Assembly (NCBI GenBank): GCA_013812695.1
Contig: JACCSZ010000243.1
Coordinates: 1-29,598, forward strand
Length of the DNA stretch: 29,598 nt
DNA from: Gemmatimonadales bacterium
GTDB taxonomy: Bacteria; Gemmatimonadota; Gemmatimonadetes; Gemmatimonadales; GWC2-71-9
Direction: 5' to 3'
Part shown: positions 7,556 through 14,174 of the stretch, piece after piece
How positions within the stretch are numbered: the first letter of the stretch is position 1
Layout: each line of letters opens with the position of its first letter
Made by a program: the position numbers and the translations under genes
Notes under the pieces: model-generated
What the model was told of the DNA's origin: nothing
The model's input: the letters and a program-made list of their open reading frames with translations, nothing else
The model's database searches: none

Positions 7556-8880
7556 GAGGCGGCCTGCGGGGTGAGGGCGCGAGCCGGCATGGCTGTGGCG
7601 CTCGTGTCCGGCATGACGAGGATCGAGCCCTCGCCGGTGCTGTAGGCCTCTTCGCCGTGCTGGGTCACGTCCATGCCCAGCCCTTCGGCCCGCGGCGCGG
7701 CGCGGAGCGCGGTGACCAGCCCGAGCAGCTTGAGGATGACGAACGTCGCGAGCGCCGAGTAGATGATCGCGGCCGCTACACCCAGCGCCTGCGTGGCCAG
7801 CTGGCCGGGGTTGCCCGCGAGGAGGCCGTCGTTTCCGGCCGGGTTCCAGACTTTCGACGCGAACACGCCCGTGAGCAGCGCGCCGGTGAGGCCGCCGATG
7901 CCGTGCCCGGCGAACACATCGAGCGAGTCGTCCAGCCGGGTCCGCGAGCGCGCCACGATGGTGAAGTAGCTCGGGAAGGCGGCGATGGCGCCGAGCAGCA
8001 GGGCGCTGGTCGGGCCGATGAACCCGGCGGCGGGCGTGACGGCGACGAGGCCGACGACGATCCCGGTGGCGCCTCCGACGGCGGTGGCGCGGCCGGTGCG
8101 GAAGTAGTCGAGCAACACCCAGACCACCAGCGTGGCCATCGGCGCGAGGAAGGTGTTGGTGAACGCCAGCGCCGCCAGCTCATTGGCCGCGAGCGCGCTG
8201 CCGCCGTTGAACCCGAACCATCCGAACCAGAGCAGGCCCGCTCCCAGGAGCACGAACGGCACGTTGTGCGGCAGGATCGCCTGACGGCTGTAATCCTTCC
8301 GCGTACCGAGGACCAGCGCCGCGACGAGCGCCGACACGCCCGCGTTGATGTGGACGACCGTGCCGCCCGCGAAGTCGAGCACGCCCCGGGTCATCAGCCA
8401 GCCTCCGCCCCACACCCAGTGCGCGACCGGCGCGTAGACGAAGAGCGTCCAGAGCACGATGAAGGCGAGGTACGGGCCGAACCGCATCCGCTCGACGATC
8501 GCGCCCGAGATGAGCGCCGCCGTGATGATGGCGAAGGTGCCCTGGTACGCCATGAACAGCACGTGGGGCAGCGTTCCCTTGGCCTCGGTCCCCACCCCGG
8601 CGAGCAGCGCGTTATCGGTGCCGCCGATCCAGGCATTGCCCTCGGCGAACGCCAGGCTGTACGCGAGGAGCGCCCACAGCACGCCGACCACCCCGAGCGC
8701 GGCGAAGCTCATCATCATCGTGTTGAGGGAGTTCTTGGACCGCACCAGCCCGCCGTAGAAAAAGGCGAGCGCCGGGGTCATGAGGAGCACGAGAGCGGTG
8801 GACACCAGCATCCAGGCCGTGTCTGCGGGCACCACCGACGGCTGCGCGTCTTGGAGCGCGAGCAAGAGGGGGAGGGTCAC
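7552..8880 (-). CDS. amt: Ammonium transporter
   Basis: A 442-residue Amt/MEP/Rh channel with about 11 transmembrane helices after a probable cleaved signal sequence (MTLPLLLALQDAQPS). Family motifs include ALAFFYGGLVRSKNSLNTMM, the pore region AHWVWGGGW with GGTVVHINAG (first of the twin histidines), DVFAGHGIGG (second twin His), and the cytoplasmic tail GLDVTQHGEEAYS that contacts PII. I chose GTG 8880 because AGGAG lies 8 bases upstream and it begins the signal-like segment; the frame is open to 9009 but the extra residues lack family character. It forms an operon with the PII gene downstream and has a sigma-54-like promoter about 86 bases upstream. Confidence 0.96.
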   Translation of the reverse strand: MTLPLLLALQDAQPSVVPADTAWMLVSTALVLLMTPALAFFYGGLVRSKNSLNTMMMSFAALGVVGVLWALLAYSLAFAEGNAWIGGTDNALLAGVGTEAKGTLPHVLFMAYQGTFAIITAALISGAIVERMRFGPYLAFIVLWTLFVYAPVAHWVWGGGWLMTRGVLDFAGGTVVHINAGVSALVAALVLGTRKDYSRQAILPHNVPFVLLGAGLLWFGWFGFNGGSALAANELAALAFTNTFLAPMATLVVWVLLDYFRTGRATAVGGATGIVVGLVAVTPAAGFIGPTSALLLGAIAAFPSYFTIVARSRTRLDDSLDVFAGHGIGGLTGALLTGVFASKVWNPAGNDGLLAGNPGQLATQALGVAAAIIYSALATFVILKLLGLVTALRAAPRAEGLGMDVTQHGEEAYSTGEGSILVMPDTSATAMPARALTPQAAS

Positions 8881-8965
8881 CTGTAAGGCTCCTGGGGGGA
8901 TTATGGGTGTGGACGGGCGCCCGCATGGCCCCGTCGACAAGAGTGTACTGGCCGGGACGCGGTTG

Positions 8966-8981
8966 CGCAAGAGAGGTGCCC
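8966..8981 (-). promoter_or_regulatory. Sigma-54 (-24/-12)-like promoter for amt-PII
   Basis: Read on the minus strand, the element is GGGCAC-CTCTC-TTGCG. It matches the sigma-54 consensus TGGCAC-N5-TTGCW at the essential GG and GC dinucleotides with correct spacing; only the first and last positions differ. The predicted start is near 8955, giving a leader of about 75 bases. Sigma-54 control of ammonium transporter genes is well known in proteobacteria; that this organism has RpoN and a nitrogen activator is assumed. The remainder of the non-coding stretch 8881-9135 shows only the inverted repeat at 8995-9030. Confidence 0.45.
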
Positions 8982-8994
8982 GCAGGAACGTGCA

Positions 8995-9030
8995 ATTCTG
9001 GCGTGACACCCGATCGTGCGATCCCAGAAT
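8995..9030. promoter_or_regulatory. Inverted repeat upstream of amt promoter
   Basis: ATTCTGG (8995-9001) and CCAGAAT (9024-9030) form perfect 7-base arms around a 22-base spacer, which itself contains the near-palindrome GATCGTGCGATC (9012-9023). It lies 14-50 bases upstream of the sigma-54-like element, closer than typical enhancer sites. It could be an activator or repressor site for the amt operon. The proposal rests only on symmetry and position. Confidence 0.3.
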
Positions 9031-9135
9031 AGCCTTTCCTGGTATGAAACGCGCTCAAATTTCTGCGAAATATGCGGATAATTGGAAGCACCGTTAGGGA
9101 CCACTGCGGCAGGGTCTGCTGCTTCGCCAGGGTGA

Positions 9136-9345
9136 ATCAGCTTACCGGGTGCCAACCAGTTCGAGGTGCCGGCGTATCAGCGCGTGGATCTGGTGGCCTC
9201 CTATGCCCTGGCCGGTTGGCGGCTGGGCTTGGCGCTCCGGAACGCGCTCGACGAACGCTATTTTACGACCGGCGGCTTCAACACGGCCGTGGTCTTCCCC
9301 GGCGACCCGCGCGCCTTGCAGGCCACCCTCTCGACCCGCTGCTAG
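9136..9345 (+). pseudogene. Remnant of a TonB-dependent receptor (C-terminal end)
   Basis: The frame beginning after the stop codon at 9133 and ending at TAG 9343-9345 encodes about 69 residues with no start codon. They match the last beta-strands of a TonB-dependent siderophore-type outer membrane receptor: FEVPAYQRVDLVASYAL, RLGLALRNALDERYFT, then VVFPGDPRALQATLSTR. The rest of the receptor (about 600 or more residues) is absent: upstream lies only the non-coding amt promoter region. A normal receptor ends in an aromatic residue; this one ends in Cys. It is followed after 18 bases by the lipoprotein gene, with which it was probably once an operon. Confidence 0.7.
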
Positions 9346-9363
9346 CGGGATCGGAGACAGCCC

Positions 9364-10710
9364 ATGCGATATGCTCTCAGCAGACTGACGCGTGCCGCGC
9401 GTGCCGCGCTTGCCGCGCTTGCCGGTCTGACGCCGGCTTGTGGCTCGGGGACGGGCCAGCACCAGCGCGACGCCGCCATCGTCGCCAAAGACATCGCGGT
9501 TCCGACATCGGACAGCGTGCTCAATCCGTGGCTCGCCGAGGGCGAGGCCGGTGCCACCATTCTGTCCTGGCTCGCGCCGCTCGGCGGGACGCGCTTCGCG
9601 CTGCGGTTCGCCCAGTACGACGGCGCGCGGTGGTCGGCGGCACGCACGGTCGTCCAGGATGATTCCCTGTTCATTCACGCCACCGAGATTCCGAGCGTCC
9701 GGGCCATCGGCCAGCAGCGCCTGGCGGCGGTGTGGCAGCGGCGGATCGCGCCGCCGTCGGGCGAGCCTGGCTACGAGATCCGGGTCGCGCTCTCGTCCGA
9801 TGGCGGAGGGACCTGGAGCCCGGCGCTGACGCCGCACCGGTCGCCGAGGCCAGGCGGCAGCTTCGAATTCCCCACCGCCTACCGAACGGCGGAAGGCGAT
9901 CTCGGCCTGTTCTGGATCGACCCCCGTCGGCAGACCGTTCGCCCCAAGCCGGACACGCCGAATGATGTCGACTATCTCGGCAGCCGGAACATGATGTGGA
10001 CCACTGTGTCACCCGCGGGCGCGCTGGGGGCGGAGGTAGAGGTCGACTCGATCACCTGCGAGTGCTGTCCGATGGGCGTCGGCGTGAGCGGTGACGCCAC
10101 CGTGTTCGCCTACCGAGACAAGCTGGTGCGCGAGACCATGCCGGCGGAGTCGCTGCGGTACGAGCTCGACGTGGTGCGCGACATCGCCGTGGCCCGGCTC
10201 GAGCGGACGGATGGGGCGCCAACGTGGCGCAGGACCGGCGTGGTGCACCAGGACGGCTGGGTGTACAACGGCTGCCCGAACAACGGGCCGGCGGTGGACG
10301 CGCGGGACGGCCGGGTGGCGGTCGCCTGGTGGACGGGCGAGAGCGGCGACCCTCGCGTGCAGCTCGCGTTCTCCAGGAACGCGGGTCGGAGTTTCGGCCC
10401 GCCTGTCCGCGTGAGCAAGGCGCGCGCCGAGGGGCAAGCGGGGGTGGCGCTCGTTCCCGGGGGCGCGGTCGTGATCTGGCTGGAAGGCGACGAGGTGCGG
10501 GCGCGCTGGATAGGTGACGATGGCAGATCCGGCCTGCCGACGGCGATCGGACGATACGGTGGACGGCATCGGCTGGCCGCACCGATCCGCACGCGGACCG
10601 GGGGATTGCTGGTAGCATGGCTGGACCCACGCGGGCGGCTCACGAGCCGACGGTTGGTCGTCGGGGGCGCGACTCCTGGCGCGAAGATGGCGATCGGCCA
10701 GAGTCCGTGA
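9364..10710 (+). CDS. Asp-box (BNR/sialidase-like) lipoprotein with CxCC motif
   Basis: A 448-residue probable lipoprotein. Residues 1-25 form a signal peptide (RAARAALAALAG) with a plausible lipobox before Cys26 (TPAC-GSG). The body is predicted beta-propeller: an Asp-box SSDGGGTW at 144-151 and a weaker one, SRNAGRSF, near 346, as in sialidase-fold and BNR proteins. Glycosidase residues are not identifiable, so enzymatic activity should not be assumed. A cluster, Cys232-x-Cys234-Cys235 (SITCECCPMG) plus Cys304, suggests metal binding or disulfides. ATG 9364 has GGAG eight bases upstream. It follows a TonB-receptor remnant by 18 bases, so it may once have served metal or metallophore uptake at the outer membrane. 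Confidence 0.8.
   Translation: MRYALSRLTRAARAALAALAGLTPACGSGTGQHQRDAAIVAKDIAVPTSDSVLNPWLAEGEAGATILSWLAPLGGTRFALRFAQYDGARWSAARTVVQDDSLFIHATEIPSVRAIGQQRLAAVWQRRIAPPSGEPGYEIRVALSSDGGGTWSPALTPHRSPRPGGSFEFPTAYRTAEGDLGLFWIDPRRQTVRPKPDTPNDVDYLGSRNMMWTTVSPAGALGAEVEVDSITCECCPMGVGVSGDATVFAYRDKLVRETMPAESLRYELDVVRDIAVARLERTDGAPTWRRTGVVHQDGWVYNGCPNNGPAVDARDGRVAVAWWTGESGDPRVQLAFSRNAGRSFGPPVRVSKARAEGQAGVALVPGGAVVIWLEGDEVRARWIGDDGRSGLPTAIGRYGGRHRLAAPIRTRTGGLLVAWLDPRGRLTSRRLVVGGATPGAKMAIGQSP
9389..9424 (+). repeat. Four tandem 9-base units in a signal-peptide region
   Basis: Two copies of CGCGTGCCG are followed by two copies of CGCTTGCCG, in frame. They encode the repeated Arg-Ala-Ala / Leu-Ala-Ala of the lipoprotein leader. 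Because the unit is a multiple of three, copy-number change would lengthen or shorten the hydrophobic core without a frameshift. Confidence 0.75.
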
Positions 10711-10748
10711 ACCTCGACGATGGCTGCGGTGACGATGGTCACGAACGA

Positions 10749-10784
10749 ACAGCGGGATGCCGGCCGAGGCCGGCACCCCGCTGT
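10749..10784. terminator. Bidirectional hairpin between convergent genes
   Basis: Arms ACAGCGGG-A-TGCCGGCC and GGCCGGCA-C-CCCGCTGT pair over 16 of 17 positions around a very tight loop. The hairpin lies between the convergent lipoprotein gene (ends 10710) and nrdJ (ends 10825). It is by far the strongest stem in the 114-base gap. There is no T-run on either side, so termination would have to be by an atypical intrinsic or Rho-assisted mechanism. Confidence 0.5.
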
Positions 10785-10824
10785 GGTGCTCCGTGACGAG
10801 CCGACTAGCCGCGGATGACCACGA

Positions 10825-13368
10825 TCACCCGCACTCGCTATACCCGCACACGTGGCACTTCACGCAGCCCTCCGCATACTCGAGCTGCGACCCGCAATCC
10901 GGACATGCCCCGGACAGCGTCTCCTGCATCCCCCCGAGCATGATCTGCGCTCCCCCCATCCCGGTCACGTCCGACCGGACCCCCGCCACCACCGGCGCGA
11001 TCTCCACCACCGACCCATCCCCGAGTAACGCCGCCGCGCCCGGCAGCAGCTCCTGTTGAATTCCCTGCTTTTCCTGCATCCAGCGCTCGATCGCGATGCC
11101 CACCGCGTCCGGCACCGACAGCACCTTGTTCGGGCCCAGCCCGATCACCTTGTCCGAGCTGATCCCGCGGAGCTGGCGGTAGACCTCCCGCATCGGGATT
11201 CCCGACCGGAGCGCCAAGCTGATCATCCGCCCCAGCGCCTCGACGTCCGCCATCAGCGCGCCGCCGGCCTTGCCGAGGCTCATGAAGACCTCGAAGGGCT
11301 GCCCGCGGTCGTCCTCGGTGATCGTGACGTACAGAGTGCCCAGCGGCGTCTCCAGCCGCCGTGTGGCGCCGCGGAGAAGCTCCGGGCGTGAGCGTTTCTG
11401 GCGCCGCTGAAGGTTCTCGGCCTCGAGATCCTGCACCGCCTTGTGGAGCCGCGCGTTCTCGGCGCGCACCTCGGCCAGCTCACCGTGCAGATCGGCGTTG
11501 GCGCGCCCGGCGGCCGCCGCCTGCCCAGCGGTGAGATCCGCCCGCGCCTCCGACTTTCCGCTCGACGTGGCCTGCTCCTGCACCTTCCTCGCCGTGCTGC
11601 CGGTCGAGAGCACCTGCATGTCGCGGCTGCCGTCGCGGTACACCGTGACGCCCTTGCAGTTGAGCTTGTACGCCAGCCGGTAGATCTCCTCGACGTAGGT
11701 CTCGCTCGCGTCGTTGGCGAAGTTGCAGGTCTTGCTGATCGCCGAGTCGTTGAACTCCTGGAACGCCGCCTGCATCCGGATGTGCCACTCGGGCTTGATG
11801 TGGTTCGCGGTGACGAACACCCGGCGCCATTGCTCCGGCACCTCGGCGAACTCGATGTGCCCCGCCTCGGCGATCCGCCGCATCAGATCGTCCGAGTACC
11901 AGCCCTCCCGTGTCGCGATCGCGACGAAGTCCTCGTTCACGTCCGGCATGAGCACGCCGGCCTGATTCCGCATGAACGCTACGGCGAAGAGCGGCTCGAT
12001 GCCGGAGCTGCAGCCGGCGATGATCGAGATCGTGCCCGTCGGGGCCACGGTCGTGACGTTGCAGTTCCGGAGCCGGCGCATCGGGCGCACCCGCTCGCCC
12101 TTGGGGCCGCGGGCCGCGGTCTGGTCGGGACCCCAGATGCTGCGCTCCCACTCCGCGAAGACCCCGCGCTCCGTGGCCAGCCGCTCCGATTCGACCTTGG
12201 CTTCCTCGTCCACGAACTGCTGGAGCCGCCGGCCCAGTGCCACGCCTTCATCCGAGTCGTACGGAATGCCGAGCTTGACGAACAGGTCCGCGAGGCCCAT
12301 CACGCCGAGGCCGATGCGTCGGATGCGCTGCGCCAGGTCGGTGATCTCCTGCAGCGGATACTGGTTCGCGTCGATCACATTCTCGAGGAAGTGGGTCGAC
12401 AGGTGGACCACGCGGCGCAGCGCGTCCCAGTCGATCTGCCCGGCGTGCACGAACACGCCGAGATTGATCGAGCCGAGATTGCAGACGTCGTATGGCAGCA
12501 GCGGCTGCTCGCCACACGGGTTGGTGGCCTCGTACGAGCCGAGGTGCGGCACCGGGTTGTAGTAGTTGGCCTTGTCGATGAAGAACACACCCGGCTCGCC
12601 GGTCTTCCAGGCGCCGTGGATGATCTTTGCCCAGACGTCGCGCGCGCCGAGCTGGCCGACGACCTTGCCGGTCTTGGGATGGTGGAGGTCATACGGTGCG
12701 TCGGACTCGATCGCAGCCATGAAGGCATCGGTGACCGCGACCGAGATGTTGAAGTTGGTGATCTTGGTCGTGTCGTCCTTGCAGGTGACGAACTCCAGGA
12801 TGTCCGGGTGGTCCACCCGGAGAATGCCCATGTTGGCGCCGCGGCGGGTGCCGCCCTGCTTGACCACGTCGGTCGAGGCGTCGAACAGGCTCATGAAGGA
12901 GATCGGGCCCGAGGCCACGCCCATGGTGCTCCGGACGATGTCGTTCTTGGGCCGGAGCCGCGAGAAGCTGAACCCGGTCCCGCCGCCGCTCTGGTGCACC
13001 AGCGCCATGGCACGGAGCGTGTCGTAGATGCCGCTCTTCCCGTTCGAGAGCGCGTCGTCGACGGGGAGCACGAAACAGGCGCTGAGCTGCCCCAGCGGTC
13101 GCCCCGCGTTCATCAGCGTCGGGGAATTCGGCACGAACTGGCGCTGCGCCATCAGGCCGTAGAACGCCTGAGCCACCTCCGCCACGGCGCCGACGGGCAA
13201 GCCGTAGCGCCGGTCCGCCTCCGCCACCGTCCGCGCCACGCGCCAGAACAAGTCCTCCGGGGTCTCGGCCGGCTTCCCGGCTTCATCCTTGACGAGATAC
13301 CGCTTTTCGAGAACCGTGGTGGCGTTGGAGGACAACGAGAGCGCGTCCCGTGGGGCGGACGATTTCAT
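10825..13368 (-). CDS. nrdJ: Adenosylcobalamin-dependent ribonucleotide reductase (class II)
   Basis: NrdJ reduces ribonucleotides to deoxyribonucleotides with coenzyme B12, independently of oxygen. The 847-residue protein has the ten-stranded barrel core: FVPNSPTLMNAGRP, Cys98 (LSACFV), the thiyl-radical Cys285 in NPCGEQ with Asn283 and Glu287, the partner Cys296 (DVCNLGSINL), and VAPTGTISIIAGCSSG. After the barrel comes a charged coiled-coil-like linker near 620-670, then a TSCPD-type domain (TLYVTITED onward). The tail is Cys-rich (CPDCG, CVKCHVCGYSECG), likely a redox shuttle or zinc ribbon. No ATP-cone is seen. ATG 13368 has GGGGAG five bases upstream. An intergenic region of 287 bases lies upstream, with no recognisable B12 riboswitch. 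Confidence 0.96.
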   Translation of the reverse strand: MKSSAPRDALSLSSNATTVLEKRYLVKDEAGKPAETPEDLFWRVARTVAEADRRYGLPVGAVAEVAQAFYGLMAQRQFVPNSPTLMNAGRPLGQLSACFVLPVDDALSNGKSGIYDTLRAMALVHQSGGGTGFSFSRLRPKNDIVRSTMGVASGPISFMSLFDASTDVVKQGGTRRGANMGILRVDHPDILEFVTCKDDTTKITNFNISVAVTDAFMAAIESDAPYDLHHPKTGKVVGQLGARDVWAKIIHGAWKTGEPGVFFIDKANYYNPVPHLGSYEATNPCGEQPLLPYDVCNLGSINLGVFVHAGQIDWDALRRVVHLSTHFLENVIDANQYPLQEITDLAQRIRRIGLGVMGLADLFVKLGIPYDSDEGVALGRRLQQFVDEEAKVESERLATERGVFAEWERSIWGPDQTAARGPKGERVRPMRRLRNCNVTTVAPTGTISIIAGCSSGIEPLFAVAFMRNQAGVLMPDVNEDFVAIATREGWYSDDLMRRIAEAGHIEFAEVPEQWRRVFVTANHIKPEWHIRMQAAFQEFNDSAISKTCNFANDASETYVEEIYRLAYKLNCKGVTVYRDGSRDMQVLSTGSTARKVQEQATSSGKSEARADLTAGQAAAAGRANADLHGELAEVRAENARLHKAVQDLEAENLQRRQKRSRPELLRGATRRLETPLGTLYVTITEDDRGQPFEVFMSLGKAGGALMADVEALGRMISLALRSGIPMREVYRQLRGISSDKVIGLGPNKVLSVPDAVGIAIERWMQEKQGIQQELLPGAAALLGDGSVVEIAPVVAGVRSDVTGMGGAQIMLGGMQETLSGACPDCGSQLEYAEGCVKCHVCGYSECG

Positions 13369-13403
13369 GGAGCTCCCCGCATGCTGGATGGATAGAAAAG
13401 AGA

Positions 13404-13418
13404 GTGCAGACCCTGCAC
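13404..13418. promoter_or_regulatory. 15-base palindrome in the nrdJ leader
   Basis: GTGCAG and CTGCAC form perfect arms around ACC, 36-50 bases upstream of the nrdJ start codon. The symmetry suits a repressor operator, or a small RNA stem with a 3-base loop. The regulator is unknown. Confidence 0.35.
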
Positions 13419-13560
13419 CGCGCGAACCGTTTCAGCCCGACCACGTACCTGCCATTGACGACCTTACCTGAATGCCGTTCTTCCGCATGTAGCTACGGCG
13501 CTCGATCGGCTACGCGCAGCCGTGAAGCGGATGGCCAAAGTAGGGGTGGGTCCGAACCCG

Positions 13561-13630
13561 CACAATAGCATGTAAAAATCGCGTAACTACGTCAGATGAG
13601 CGTTCCCACATCACAAAAATAGCACATGTT
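13561..13630. promoter_or_regulatory. Paired direct repeats in AT-rich region upstream of nrdJ
   Basis: CACAATAGCATGT (13561-13573) and CACAAAAATAGCACATGT (13612-13629) are two imperfect copies of the same word, in the most AT-rich part of the window. Paired sites upstream of a ribonucleotide reductase recall NrdR boxes, and one half (TATTGTG on the minus strand) fits the NrdR half-site. The other half and the 50-odd-base spacing do not fit well. This region probably holds the nrdJ promoter, but I cannot place -35/-10 boxes with confidence. Confidence 0.3.
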
Positions 13631-13655
13631 GGAAGGTGTGGAGAAAGTGGATAAA

Positions 13656-14174
13656 CTACGGCCAAGGGCTCACCTCGACCACCGGAAACCGTCCCGCCCG
13701 ATGCGCGCGGGCCTGGCGGATGTAATGTGACCACGTCTCCCTGATCCGCTCGGTCAGCGTCGCGTCGACCGTGCGAACGATCCGCCCCGGCACGCCCATG
13801 ACGAGCGACCGCGGCGGCACCTGCATCCCCTCGGGGATCACCGCCCCCGCGGCCACCACGCTGCCCGTGCCGATCCTGGCGTTGTTGAGAATGATGCTTC
13901 CCATGCCGATCAGGCACTCGTCCTCGATCGTACACCCGTGCAGAATGACCCGATGCCCGACGCCGACGCGCCGGCCGACCGTACAGGGCACGCCGTCATC
14001 GACGTGAACGATCGTGCCGTCCTGCAGGTTGGTCTCGTCACCGATGGCGATGGGCGCCATGTCCCCACGCACCACGGCGCCGTACCAGACGCTGGTATCG
14101 GCGCCGAGCGAGACGTTCCCCATGATGGCCGCGCCCGGGGCGATGAAGGCCGTCGGATGAATGCCGGGGCTCAC
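13656..14174 (-). CDS. Gamma-class carbonic anhydrase family protein
   Basis: A 172-residue left-handed beta-helix protein (LbetaH hexapeptide repeats) of the gamma carbonic anhydrase/YrdA-PaaY family. The metal ligands His57 (GTIVHVDDG), His74 and His79 (VGHRVILHGC) match the three zinc-binding histidines of archaeal Cam. The acidic loop that carries the Cam proton shuttle is absent, as in most short bacterial members, so catalytic activity is uncertain. The start is GTG 14174, which overlaps the kinase stop by 4 bases (GTGA). The frame is open much farther upstream, but only because it lies over the kinase gene. It is probably translated with the kinase. Confidence 0.9.
   Translation of the reverse strand: MSPGIHPTAFIAPGAAIMGNVSLGADTSVWYGAVVRGDMAPIAIGDETNLQDGTIVHVDDGVPCTVGRRVGVGHRVILHGCTIEDECLIGMGSIILNNARIGTGSVVAAGAVIPEGMQVPPRSLVMGVPGRIVRTVDATLTERIRETWSHYIRQARAHRAGRFPVVEVSPWP

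Noticed and set aside
8881..9009. N-terminal extension of amt from 9009
   Set aside because: The extra 43 residues contain the leader and RBS region; GTG 8880 has AGGAG at ideal spacing and begins a signal-like segment.
11443..13395. 650-codon open frame on the + strand opposite nrdJ
   Set aside because: Antisense shadow produced by high GC and codon bias of a clearly real gene; its residues show no family motif.
13548..13559. tRNA T-arm-like sequence GGGTCCGAACCC
   Set aside because: It lacks the TTCRA loop on either strand, and no acceptor, D-arm or anticodon arm can be placed around it.
13646..13654. DnaA-box-like AGTGGATAA
   Set aside because: One mismatched box alone, with no cluster, no dnaA/dnaN genes and no AT-rich unwinding repeats; not an origin.
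13369..13655. Cobalamin riboswitch upstream of nrdJ
   Set aside because: Expected for a B12-dependent enzyme, but I found no B12-box-like word or the other conserved core segments on the minus strand.
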